Shown here piece after piece: positions 1 to 10,842 of a DNA stretch of 64,000 nucleotides. The notes below the pieces were generated by a model that did not search any database, had not been told where the DNA came from, and saw only the letters and a list, made by a program, of their open reading frames with translations. The translations under genes and the position numbers were made by a program. Source of the stretch: Alisma plantago-aquatica. Lineage: Eukaryota; Streptophyta; Magnoliopsida; Alismatales; Alismataceae. Location of the stretch: positions 69,429,001 to 69,493,000 of the forward strand of contig OY856411.1 in NCBI GenBank assembly GCA_963693085.1. Direction: 5' to 3'. Every line of letters begins with the position of its first letter. Positions within the stretch are counted from its first letter, which is position 1.

Positions 1-1
1 T

Positions 2-1735
2 GCTCTAACATTTGAGATCCGAACACAATAGATCACCATGATGCAAGACAACCCCTTCTCAGGCAACAATGGAGAAAGTTGCCAAGATCATCTCCAAAGG
101 TTCATTGACCTTTGCTCTCTGAACAAAATTCCTGGTGTCTCTAAAGATGCCATATGTCTTAGGTTGTTCAAGTATTCCCTCTCTGGCCAAGCTAGTAGTT
201 GGTACAACACTATGGAGAGCGAAGACCATGTCACAACTTGGGAAGTTCTACAAAGCAAGTTTCTTGAAAATTTTTACCCCCCGTCTCTCACCTACGAACT
301 TAGGGGTCAAATAACTCACTTTTCCATATCCCCAGGAGAGGGTTTAGGAGAAGCCTGGAAAAGGTTCAAAGACTTACTTAGGAAGTGCCCCCACCATGAT
401 ATCTCTCATGCCCAACTCATAGAGATCTTCTACCATGGTGTTGATGATGATACCAAATTCTTTCTCGATTCCTCATCTGGAGGAAATTTTATGCATCAAA
501 GTTTGACTAGAGCATGGGAAGTAGTCAAACGGGCTTCTGAAACAAGGGCTAGAAGAGGAATTTGTGGAATCCTTAAGGTATCCAAGGCAGAAGTTAATAA
601 TGATATCCAAAGCATAGCTGAAAGCCTCAAATTAGTTGCCTTAAAACAAGATCGGTTAGAGTCATCCTTGGTCACCCTTAGGGAGTCACCCCAACAACTA
701 AAAGCCATGGATTCTCTTTGTGGTATTTGTCAAGGATACGACCATACCACCCTACACTGTCAATATCTCTACAACATGCCCATGCAACCTAAAATAGGGC
801 AACAACCATAGGACCTCAATTCAATCCATACCATACCTGTTCAAGGTTACTATAATCCCAACCAAACTAGAAACCACCCTAGTTTTCAATATGGGAACCC
901 TACTGGTGCCGAGAACTCTAGCCAACTCCAAACCCAACAAAGGCCTTCCTACCCTCAAGGTAACAATCGACCACCACCTGGATTCCCATACAACAATCAA
1001 AGGAACTTTGGAAACCAAGGAAATTACCGAGGAAATTATCTAACCTGACCACCATATCAAGGACAACAATTTCAAAATTTAAACCTTCCTCCTCAAAAAC
1101 ACAATCAATCACCCCCTCAACCAAATGTCCCTACCACCACCCCTTCATCAGATAAAAGGATAGCTTCCCTGGAGCAAATCATCATTGCTCAATAAGCTCA
1201 TCAAAAGGCGACATACGCCTACCTAGCTCGTCTGTTTGCCCAACAGAAACCCCCTGCCGAGACTTTTGTAGGGCATCCCGAAAACAACCCCAAACATCTC
1301 GAACAACTCAAGGTTGTCTCTACTCATTCGGGAAAAGTGCAAACTCCTCCATCTCCTAAAAAATCTCCAGACTCACCTCTAGAATTTGAGGATGAGGACA
1401 TGGTCGTTGTCGAGCATGAAGCTACATTCAAACCATCTACCACCACCCCCGAAAACCCTAAAGTAGAAGACGAAGAACCAATCTACAAACCCTGACCTCC
1501 CTACCAAGCTCGCCTCAAACAAACAAGACTTGATGCTCGTTTCATGAAATTTAGGGATGCTATGAAAAAAATACATGTCGACATTCCCTTCCTTGATGCT
1601 TTGGCTGACATGCCCGCATGGTCCAAGTACATGAAATCTCTCTTGACTAGGAAGTATGTTACTAAAGAATACGAGACTATTAAACTTGCTAGGACCACTT
1701 CAAACATTATCTTAAGTAAGATGCCTAAAAAATAG
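2..1735 (+). pseudogene. gag: Athila gag (capsid/nucleocapsid) remnant
   Basis: One reading frame runs from the left edge to about 1735 with in-frame stops near 29, 809, 1046, 1193, 1493 and 1733 but no frameshift. The longest open piece starts at the ATG at 38, but reading in frame upstream gives typical gag residues, so that ATG is not the true start. The retrotransposon gag domain occupies roughly 100-520 (SSWYNTME, RFKDLLRKCPHH, IEIFYHGV). A CX2CX4HX4C zinc knuckle (CGICQGYDHTTLHC) lies near 716-757. A Pro/Gln/Asn-rich stretch follows (about 812-1500), then a conserved segment (KFRDAMKKIHVDIPFLDAL) that precedes the protease in Athila polyproteins. Gag would package the element RNA into virus-like particles. 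Confidence 0.85.
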
Positions 1736-1738
1736 AAG

Positions 1739-2569
1739 GATCCAGGTTCTTTTGGAATAGGATGCTACTTGGCTGACAATGCTTGTTGAAAAGGGTTAGC
1801 AGATTTAGGAGCCAGTATATCCATCATGCCTTATAGCCTTTCCAAAAGACTAGGATTCAATGACATGTTACCCACAGCCATGACCATCCAACCAGCAGAC
1901 TCATCCACAACCAAACCCATGGGTATCATAGAAGACATTTCGGTAAAAGTTGGAAATGATGCATATGTCCCTTGTGATTTTGTGATCATGGACATCAAGG
2001 AAGATTTACGCTACCCTCTCATTTTTGGACATCCCTTCTTAGCTATTGCCCGTGCCTTAATTGATGTCGAGGCTGGCACCATTTTGTTAAGGCTAGGGAA
2101 GCAAAACCTTAATTTTAGGGTGTTTGAAAGCATGAGGGGACCTAGTCTTGAGGAAGAAGTCTACCTCCTTGATTGCATTGATGAATTATCCCAACTAAGG
2201 CAAGAATGGGAATTAGTTGATGACCCCCTATGCACCGCCCTGACTATCCCCACCGAATGTGATTTTGACAATGAATAATTAAATCAACTCAAGATTCATT
2301 TGGATAACTTTGAGGAAATCCCATGTGCTGAGATTGAGGACCTTAAAATGATCTCCACCATAAAAGATAAACATGAACCACCAAAGACCCTAGAAATGAA
2401 GACTCTCCCCATAGGTCTAAAATATGTTTTTCTTGATGAGCTAGAACTGTGCCCGGTCATCATAAACTCTCCCCTTCCACTCGAACAAGAAAACAAACTT
2501 ATGGGTGAACTTAGAAAAAAAGGAGCTGCCTTGGGGTACAAAATGACAGACTTAGTTGGAATATAGATC
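1739..2569 (+). pseudogene. pro: Athila aspartic protease and linker remnant
   Basis: The frame continues from gag. The catalytic motif ADLGASISIMP lies near 1801-1833, with the flap and C-terminal part (DFVIMDIKEDLRYPLIFGHPF) at about 1977-2037. Stops interrupt just upstream of the active site (near 1787) and at 2276-2278. The segment 2300-2566 continues in frame with the acidic linker that normally joins protease to RT. In a living element this enzyme processes the Gag-Pol polyprotein. The catalytic Asp is preserved but no long ORF remains. Confidence 0.82.
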
Positions 2570-2577
2570 AATCCATC

Positions 2578-3925
2578 TGCATCCACAAAATCCCTATGAT
2601 AGAAGACCACAAACCTTCTCGAGATCCACAATGAAAACTCAACCCAAATATGAAGGAAGTAGTCTGTTTAGAGGTGATCAAACTTTTGACTGCAGGAATC
2701 ATCTATCCCATCTCTGACTCTCCATGGGTCAGCCCAGTTCAAGTTGTTCCCAAAAAGGGAGGGACTATTGTCATTCGTAATGAGAAGAATGAACTCATTC
2801 CCACTCGCACAGTCACATGATGGAGAATGTGCATTGACTATAGGAAGCTCAACAAAGCAACTAGGAAAGATCACTTCCCCCTTCCCTTCTTAGATCAAGT
2901 TCTTGAATGTTTAGCTCATCAACAATACTTTTGTTATCTAGACGGCTACTCGGGTTTTTATCAGATTCCCATCCATCCTGAAGATCAAGAGAATACCACT
3001 TTCATATGCCCGTTTGGTACATACGCCTTTAGACGAATGCCCTTTGGCCTGTGCAATGCACCAGCCACTTTTCAAAGATGTATGTCTGCTATTTTTTCAG
3101 AGTGAACTGAAACTGTCATGGAAGTGGTCATGGACGATTTCTCCGTCTATGGAGAGAGTTTTTATTCCTACCTTCAAAACCTCTCCCTTGTCCTTGATAG
3201 ATGTATTGAATCACACTTAGTCCTTAATTGGAAGAAGTGTCACTTCATGGTCAAGGAGGGTATTGTTCTAGGCCATAAGGTGAGCAACCAGGGCATTGAA
3301 GTAGACCAAGCTAAGATTGAGGTCATCACCAAGCTGCCTCCCCCAACCTCAGTCAAAGACATCCGAGCCTTCTTAGGACAAGCCAGGTTCTATCGGCGAT
3401 TCATCCATGATTTTTCTAAAATAACAAAACCTCTCACCAATCTTCTTCAAAAGGAGGTGCCTTTCCATTTTGATAAGGCATGCATGGAGATCTTTCTATA
3501 TTTGAAAAATGCTCTCACCACCACTCCTATCATCCGTGCTCCTGACTGGGCTTTACCCTTTGAAATCATGTGCGATGCTAGTGATTTTGCTGTAGGTGCA
3601 ATTTTAGGACAAATAATTGATAAGAAACACCACGTCATTTATTATGCATCCAAGGCCTTAGATGAAGCTCAGCAAAATTACACATCACTGAAAAGAAATG
3701 CTAGCCATTGTCTATGCATTCGATAAATTTCTCTCATATTCTGTTGGTTCAAAGGTTGTTGTTTACACTGATCATGCAGCCATTCGCTACCTCATGACCA
3801 AGAAAGATGCCAAGCCTAGACTCATAAGATGGATTTTACTATTGCAGGAATTTGATCTAGAAATACTAGACAAAAAGGGATATGAAAATGTCGTGGTTGA
3901 CCACCTAAGTAGACTTAGCTATAGC
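2578..3925 (+). pseudogene. pol: Athila reverse transcriptase and RNase H remnant
   Basis: A frameshift near 2570-2578 moves the coding frame. The RT then reads through SPVQVVPKKGG, WRMCIDYRKLNK, YSGFYQIPI, RRMPFGLCNAPATFQRC and the catalytic VVMDDFSVYG (about 3124-3153), followed by the thumb and connection segment (AFLGQARFYRRFIHDFSKITKPL in two blocks). In-frame stops sit at 2818-2820 and near 3103. RNase H begins in FEIMCDASDFAVGAILG. A one-base loss near 3693 in an A/G run shifts the frame, and the domain resumes as LAIVYAFDK and [12 protein letters not shown]. The family converts element RNA to DNA; this copy cannot make the protein. Confidence 0.9.
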
Positions 3926-5323
3926 CCCATTGATGAAAATCCCATAAATGAATTCTTACCCGATGACCATTTGCTCAAGGTAGACTCCCAATTCCCTTGG
4001 TTTGCTGATTTTGTGAATTATTTAGCTGCAGGTATATTGCATCCCGAATACAAGGGACACTCTAAAGCTAAATTTTTACATGACATCAAAAATTGTTATT
4101 GGGATGAACCTTATCTTTTCAGACTTTGCACCGATGGTTTGTATCTTCGTTATGTTTCCCAAGAAGAAAGCATTGACATCCTAGAACAATGCCACTCTGG
4201 TCCCTGTGGTGAACATATGAGTTCCCAAAAAACCGCTAGAAAGGTCTTGCAATGCGGTTTCTATCCGCCCACCATCTTCAAGGACTCTTATGACTATGTG
4301 CTTTCTTGTGATCAATGTCAAAGGACAGGAAACATTTCCAAACGTGACCAAATGCCCCTAACATCTTGGCAAGAATTAGAGATCTTTAATGTCTGGGGAA
4401 TCGACTACATGGACCCATTTCCTTATTCTTATGGGTTTCCTTACATCTTAGTTGCAGTCGATTATGTGTCCAAATGGGTTGAAGCTATTCCCACGAAAAC
4501 TTGTGACTCCAAGCCCGTTAAAAAACTTTTCAAAGATATTATCTTCCCTAGATTTGGAGTCCCACACACTGTTATTTCTGACGGGGGATCTCACTTTCTA
4601 GAAAAAAGTTTTGAAGCTTTATTGAAAAAATATGGAGTCTACCACAAAGTCTCCACCCCTTACCATCCTCAGACTAGTGGATAGGTTGAAGTATCCAATA
4701 GACAAATCAAATCCATTTTAAAAAAAATAGTGGGTCGCACTAGGAAAGATTGGGCGTTAAAGATCAATGATGCTTTGTGGGTGTACATATCAGCTTACAA
4801 AACACCCATCGGTACTACCCCCTTCAGACTGATCTATGGCAAGTCATGCCACTTGCCAATAGAATTAGAGCACAAAGCCAGTTGGGCCATCAAAAGCTTA
4901 AACTTTGACATGTCTGCTGTAGGAGAAAAACGTCTTCTCCAAATGAATGAGCTTGACGAACTTAGAATGAGTACCTACAAAAATTCTAGAATCTACAAAG
5001 ACCGAACCAAAATGTGGCATGATGGTCACATCAAGCGTAAGAACATTAGAGAAGGAGACCAGGTTTTAGTTTTTAATTCAAGATTAAGCCTTTTTCCTGG
5101 GAAACTTAAGTCAAGATGGTATGGCCCCTATATTGTCAAATGTGCCTATCCTCATGGTACATTTCTTCTATGGGATAAAGTTTTAGGAGAATTTAAAGTT
5201 AATGGACATCGACTTAAAAGATACATCACCACTGAAGACCTTGTCGCTTCAGATTCAAATAATTGTTCATCTTTGAAAGACCTGAACTTATTCGACCCCA
5301 CAACTCCCCCAGAATCCCAATGA
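3926..5323 (+). pseudogene. int: Athila integrase remnant
   Basis: The N-terminal HHCC zinc-binding module is visible ([10 protein letters not shown] then CDQCQR, about 4190-4323). The catalytic triad residues are all present: D in WGIDYMDPF (about 4396), D in VISDGGSHF (about 4573) and E in VEVSNRQIKSIL (about 4685). One in-frame TAG at 4682-4684 replaces the Gln expected in the SGQVE context and splits the domain. The C-terminal part carries the basic GDQVLVFNSRLSLFPGKLKSRW motif in parts at about 5057-5120. No chromodomain is seen, as usual for Athila. The frame ends at the TGA at 5321. Confidence 0.9.
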
Positions 5324-6656
5324 CTGATCCATCATTTGTCAGACTTCGACGTTAAACTAGGCGCTTATTGGGAGGCAACCCAATTATTTAATCTTTTCAA
5401 ATTCCTTCTCAATTTGTCTTAGCTAACACTTGTGTTTCAATTTCAGTTCTTGCTCGCAAAAAAGAAAGAAAGAAAGAAAAAAATCGAGAGCCAACTACCC
5501 CATCAGGCCTACCCTGACTCCCCTTGTTGTGGGCTTCGCCCTTTCCTTCACTAGAGTGATTTTTTTCCTCCATCTCCAATTTAGGTTTTGCTCGGGACGA
5601 GAAAAAGTCTAAGTCTGGGGTGGAGGTGGGTGGTATGATTCTAGTCCACCCCCTATCTTTTCCTTATTTGTTTTATTTTTCCTTTTCATCTTTTTTTCAT
5701 TAGTTACTTTAGTTTATGGCCCTTATCTAGTCAGCCAATTTTTATCCTTAGTTGTAAAAAGGCCATTATCTAGTCGGCCCATTAATTAGATGTATATCAT
5801 TTTAGCCCAAATTGAATTTAGTAAACTTTTTGTAAAGACTATTACAAATTGCCATTTCTGAAACCACCATGTCACCTAGGACCCCTAATAACATCACTCC
5901 TCGGAATAGTTGGCAAGTCAAAGGAATCGATCAGAACCAAGCATAAAAAATTCCCTATATTTAAGCAATGGACTATCTTGTTATAAAATTTATATGATGT
6001 GATTTATAGAAATACTCTAACTAGAGCAATGACACTCTCTGACAAAAGTATATGAAAAAAAATTGAAAGTTATAAGCACAAGAACATCTCTTCCTTCCCT
6101 CTATTTTTCTTCTGAAAAAGAGAAGCAAAGAATCACCACCAGACAAAAATCAAGTCCGGGGTGGCATGCTTTACAAAATGAAAACTCCATACCCCACAAA
6201 GGGGCGTACCATCAAAAGATGCCAAAAGTGTACATGAAAAAAATTGTGACCAATGTAGTCACAACTCCATAAATTTATATTCCGAGTCGAATAGAGGAGG
6301 GATCAATATATTTTTGTCACTTCTTTCTTTGTTTTCACACCCCCAAATTCGTCCTATCCTTGTGAAATAACTAAAAAAAAGAGTAAAAAAAATTGAGAGT
6401 GTCAAAGCGAAAGAAAGATGATGCCTATTTTTCTACAAATTCTTATTTTAGAAGCTAGATTTGACAATTGTTTTGATAGGGAATATAAAATTTTATGCTA
6501 TGTGGTTCTAGGAGATTTGGTCACTTGGCCAAAATTTGGAGGTGAGGATTGTAGTAATGTTATTAAGTTGAGGATGACATATTGGTAGTATAAATTGGAC
6601 TTTATTTGTGATTTTATTTGCTTGAGGACAAGCAAAGATTCAAGTCCGGGGTATTT
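5324..6656 (+). other. Athila post-pol non-coding region with repeated polypurine-like motifs
   Basis: No ORF with recognisable similarity is present, and I see no env-like coding remnant. The region is AT-rich and holds three near-identical motifs of the form AAGTCYGGGGT at about 5611, 6152 and 6642. Only the last directly abuts the 3' LTR. The phrase CTTGAGGACAAGCAA just upstream of the last copy is typical of the 3' end of related plant elements. Confidence 0.6.
6641..6656 (+). promoter_or_regulatory. polypurine tract of Athila-like element
   Basis: CAAGTCCGGGGTATTT lies immediately before the LTR start TGATAAATG. Its position matches the plus-strand priming site. It is only modestly purine-rich, as is usual in this lineage. 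Confidence 0.6.
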
Positions 6657-8291
6657 TGATAAATGTATACTTATCCCTTTATTTTCATCTTTTAGATATC
6701 TTCCTAGGATTGTTTTGTTATTTATATTCTTCATTTTGTTATTAATTGTATTATTTTGGAATTTTCTATTTATTTAGAGTTTTAAATATATTTTCTTATT
6801 TTTTTTGTAGGAAAATAGCTCATGAGTAAATTCCCCTAGAAGATATTTTTGCACAAATTCCCGCAGTGTCTGACTTCAGAATATACCTTTCACCAAAATT
6901 AGTATAACTCCCACATCCCAAGGTGGAATTTAATTTGTAAGTATGCGTTGGAAAGAGAATTCAATTATCTACAGGAAAAACATATTTTCGGATCGCTTCC
7001 GAATTTATGACTGGCCCAAAAATATACTCAAAATCGCTGTTGTGGAAAATTACTGCAAAAGAAATGTAAAGCAATCAATTGTTTCCTCTATTGACTAGAT
7101 CCAGAAAGTTAGCAGCCGCTGCCGGCCATTTATTTTTTCCTAAACCTAATATATACCCCCTCCTTCTCCTATAAAAGGAGGGACACTTCCTCCTCCTTGG
7201 GAATCTGGGTTTTCTCTTGTATTAGCACTCTGAAGCATTTCTTGTATTCTTATTCTAGATCTGAAAAAAAGTGGCCTCGCATCTTTGTTACATGTTATTT
7301 TCAATTCCGTTATTACGTTTTGTTTAGATCTAGTACTTTCTTTTCTCCTCCTCCCCTCTCTTGAGCAATCGAGCAAGGTAGGAAGAGACAACCATCTTCA
7401 TTGTCTCTAATCGAGGATCAGTAATCGTAAGACTCGAAGATGGCTAGATTACTTCCTTCCTCCGTCTCTCTTTACTCCTTCTCCATGACTGAGTCGTTCT
7501 TTATCGAGGCAAGGGGAATAACCCCTTATCCATGGCTTTTAATTTCTCCTTAAACAATTTTAGATGTCTTTTGAGATTGATAACTAGTTGATATATCAAA
7601 GTGATTAATTGATAATATCAAAAGTTAATCCGAATAGATATGACCTTGGAAATTCGAGTTTAGAACGACAATCTCAATCACATTAGAGTTTTTAAATGAC
7701 CATAGATTTTCTCTTTTTATGATGATGAACTAAGAAACATGAGCACCAGGACCAATGGGCTCATGTGGAGACCATCTTTAGTGGATTTCTAATTCACTTG
7801 CCTTCATCGAACCCGTTGTTTAAGAATTAATCGTTTACCTAGGCTAAGGTGGTGAAAACCCCAAGAGCCTCGATTCTTTCCCTTTGATTTCAACCTTCGT
7901 TGATTTGCTTTCTTTACTTCTAGTCTTTTCCATTCATAATAGTCTACTTGTGCTAACAATTATTTGTTTCTTTTCCTTGTGACAAGGGCAAAATAAATTC
8001 TTGTTATTACATTGTTACTTTGTGTTTATTTCTTGTTTTAGTGTAATCAACCAAACCCCCATCCCGATCTTTACTTTCCATTTTAAATGTGAAAATACAA
8101 AAAATAATAAAATAGTTCTTCTAAATTAATTGGGATAAAGGAAACAATCTTAAAAAGTTGTCCTGTGGGATCGACCCTTCTATACTAGCCTTAATCGGAA
8201 GTAGAAAAGGATTAAACTCTAGGATAATAATCTTAGTGATTGTAAGTGCTAAACGACACATTAACAATTTGTTTTATCTGGACCCTCATCA
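6657..8291 (+). repeat. 3' LTR of Athila-like element
   Basis: It starts TGATAAATGTATAC right after the polypurine tract and has a TATA box near 7170. A CTGTGGGATCGACCC phrase near 8162 is characteristic of the U5 side of such LTRs. The end is placed at a CATCA near 8287-8291. With the 5' LTR outside the window, the right boundary is uncertain by tens of bases or more. Confidence 0.65.
7169..7178 (+). promoter_or_regulatory. TATA box in Athila LTR
   Basis: CTATAAAAGG lies about 510 bp into the LTR, followed by pyrimidine-rich sequence as expected at a U3/R boundary. Confidence 0.5.
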
Positions 8292-9036
8292 CTCCTTAGG
8301 GAACACCACCCTTTTCCACCCTTACGTTTGGAGTGTAAGAGTGTTGGGCTACACGTCCTTAGCACCTACCAACCTTGTCCTTGTGGTTCGACCCCAATTT
8401 ACTGTATCGAACCCCGTATAATAGTTGTAGGGGCTTGACTGTCGGGTCATAAATTCAAGAGTCCGACTACTCTAGATCTCCTCCATCTTGGACAAGTAAT
8501 TTAGGTTGGTCAATACCTAGATCTAGATTGAGAGGTAGCCCAATGTCCGTTGCAGGGACAAAACCTTATCAGAAGGTATATCAGAGGTTAGATTAAACGG
8601 TTGAGAAGTTATGAAGAAAAAGTAAATTTTGTTTTGTAACAAATAATTTTTGTGGTTGTGTTGTTAGAATTATTTGCAAACTTTTGATTTCCCCCACATA
8701 CCAGTATAATTCGTTATACTGACCAACATTTTGTGTGTCGGTGTTTTAGGGAATTATGCAGTTACATGAAAAGTGGATGTTCATTAAAAGATGACAGTGA
8801 AATTAGAATAAGGCAAGGCAATGTACGAAGGATTATATTTAGTTCCTCGGGTATAGTCCCAATCTCCTATTTTTAAAAGGTACGTGAAAAGATTTTTTTA
8901 TCCTGCATAAAGCTTAGTTTTGGTAGCATTTATTAATTGTTTTGGATTATTTGCAATACTATATGATCCTATTTTGGGATAATGACTCTAGCTTCTTGGC
9001 CTTACTTAATTGGGAGTTTCTGAGGGGTGGTGTCAT
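8292..9036. other. Unassigned spacer with possible second LTR tail and PBS-like site
   Basis: No gene is seen. A second TGTGGTTCGACCCC phrase near 8380 resembles the one in the adjacent LTR. At 8543-8560 the sequence TGTCCGTTGCAGGGACA resembles a worn tRNA-Asp primer-binding site (TGGCGCCGTTGCCGGGGA) as used by Athila/Tat elements. The segment may be the U5 end and leader start of another element. The rest is AT-rich and unremarkable. Confidence 0.35.
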
Positions 9037-10064
9037 TACACTCTTTTTGAATCTTCTCCTTACCCTTCTCCTTCACCTGGTAAGATCTTCACCTCTTTTG
9101 CAACCTTGAAGAAGACCAACGACTTCACCTTCACTTAGAGTAACTTGATTCAACCTTTTCTCTTTGAGAAAGGGGATTGGGAAGATGGAAGGAATGAGAG
9201 ATTTACAAGCATATGGAGGTAGATCTTTTACAACATGCCTAACTCACTCATAATCATGAAATGCTTTGTAATTGAGAGAGAAAAAGGTGCTCAAAGGGTT
9301 GCACACATTCAACTATAGCATGGACTTATGATATCATGAATGAGCAAACTTGGAATGAACTCCAAGGGTTCCTATTTATAGTTGGGGGTGTTCCTTTGAG
9401 TATGGTATCACTTAAGAATGAAAAATAACTATTTTACAACTTGCAACGTATCTATTTTCATTTACAATAACATTCCAATGATTATAATCACTTTTTATGC
9501 ATTTTCTAGTACAATACATTCAATTGAGTTTTAATAAAGATAATACGACCAATCCACTAACTGACAAATCCAATTTTCAAACTATCGGTCGAGTTTGTTC
9601 TGGGAAACTGGACCGATGAGTCAAAATTAGTTTTGGTCAGTGAGTAGGTCGGTCAAGTTCTGTGTGTCTACAACCAACCGATTGATTATTTTAGAAAATC
9701 TATCACTGAATCGGTCGAAATTCAAACTCGTCCGATAAAGTGCATGTAACAAATTTGCCAAATTGATTTCTGAATGACCAAACATTAGAATTAAGTGTCC
9801 CTGATTTTTTCTCATCTTAGTTACAAGTCATATCATCAATACAAGATATTACAAAATTAATCTAAGGTGATTTGGAGTGATTTCCCAAATTGCACACTTA
9901 CATTGCTTTTGACTTGAACTTGGACAAGCTAGGGCTTGTGTAATTTGATCCTTTTCATGTACCTAAAACCTGAAATTAGTCTTAAACAAACATATTAGAT
10001 ACATAGGAATGGAATGGTTAACTCATTATCAAAATATGGACAATGTATAACTCTCAACTCAACA
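9037..10064 (-). repeat. 3' LTR of Sirevirus-like element, U5 end missing
   Basis: It matches the interior and U3 end of 18185-19645 throughout (for example GGGGATTGGGAAGATGGAAG and AACTCACTCATAATCA). It ends on the plus strand at CAACTCAACA, which is the minus-strand start TGTTGAGTTG. Similarity to the other LTR begins near 9037 at CACTCTTTTTGAATCTTC, so about 430 bp corresponding to 18185-18615 is absent. Confidence 0.85.
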
Positions 10065-10079
10065 TTCTCCCCCTTTTTG
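10065..10079 (-). promoter_or_regulatory. polypurine tract of Sirevirus-like element
   Basis: On the minus strand this reads CAAAAAGGGGGAGAA directly before the LTR start TGTTGAG. It is almost the same as the tract repeated in element C. Confidence 0.8.
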
Positions 10080-10751
10080 ACAATGACAAACCATTCCTTA
10101 ATCATATTGAAAAGGATATGTAAAGTTATACCTTATCCTTGTGAATTGCAAGGGGATTCATAATTTCAACAATGTGAATTGCTCCCCCTCAATCTATGCT
10201 CACTCTTACATGCATAGTTAGTCTTTCCACACAAAGCAATATAACATGTATATACTATATGGTCCTTTAGCAAGTCACATGATAAAGCATATATTGAATA
10301 AGAAAAGGATCACACAGGCAATAAAAGACAATATGGTTAAGCTTCAAAACATTGAACTTCTCTTCCCCTTTTGGCATTATCAAAAAGTAAGGGGGTAGAA
10401 GAGCATAGAAAATAGGTCTTCTCCAAGCACAACCAAAAACATACATCCACAAGATAAAACATACAACCTCATAGCATACACCAAACAGATACGAGAGAGA
10501 AACAAGCAATCTAAGTCATAATCAAAATATAGGAAACATGGCACCAAATCATGAGATATAGTCCATCAAAGAGTAAGTGTACATATGATTAAGATTACAA
10601 CACTGAAAGCATGTCCTCAAAAACAACTACAAGCAAAAATGATGAAACCAACATGATGATAGAAATAGTATAGCTCAGATAATGTGCCAATATATTTTTA
10701 GTACAAAATAGTCTAGAAAGATATATATGATGAACATCTAAAAACTAAAAA
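10080..10751 (-). other. non-coding 3' region of Sirevirus-like element
   Basis: AT-rich sequence between the post-pol ORF and the polypurine tract. Minus-strand purine runs such as GAGGGGGAGC (plus near 10185) resemble accessory polypurine tracts of Sireviruses. No coding signal. Confidence 0.5.
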
Positions 10752-10789
10752 CTAAAACATCTGAATATCTAGGCTATGGATGTCCACAA

Positions 10790-10842
<53 letters not shown>

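Larger units (their letters stand above)
1..8291 (+). mobile_element. Athila-like Ty3/gypsy LTR retrotransposon, 5' part outside window
   Basis: Domain order is gag, aspartic protease, reverse transcriptase, RNase H, integrase, a long non-coding post-pol region, then a 3' LTR. This order, the RT active site VVMDDFSVYG and the protease motif ADLGASISIMP fit the Athila lineage of plant Ty3/gypsy elements. The 5' LTR and primer-binding site lie beyond position 1, so neither TSD nor LTR divergence can be assessed. Many in-frame stops and two frameshifts show it is dead. The 3' boundary near 8291 is an estimate from a terminal CATCA. Confidence 0.9.

Noticed and set aside
5324..6656. Env-like gene expected after pol in Athila elements
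   Set aside because: Only short ORFs under 80 codons without membrane or signal features; no remnant recognised.
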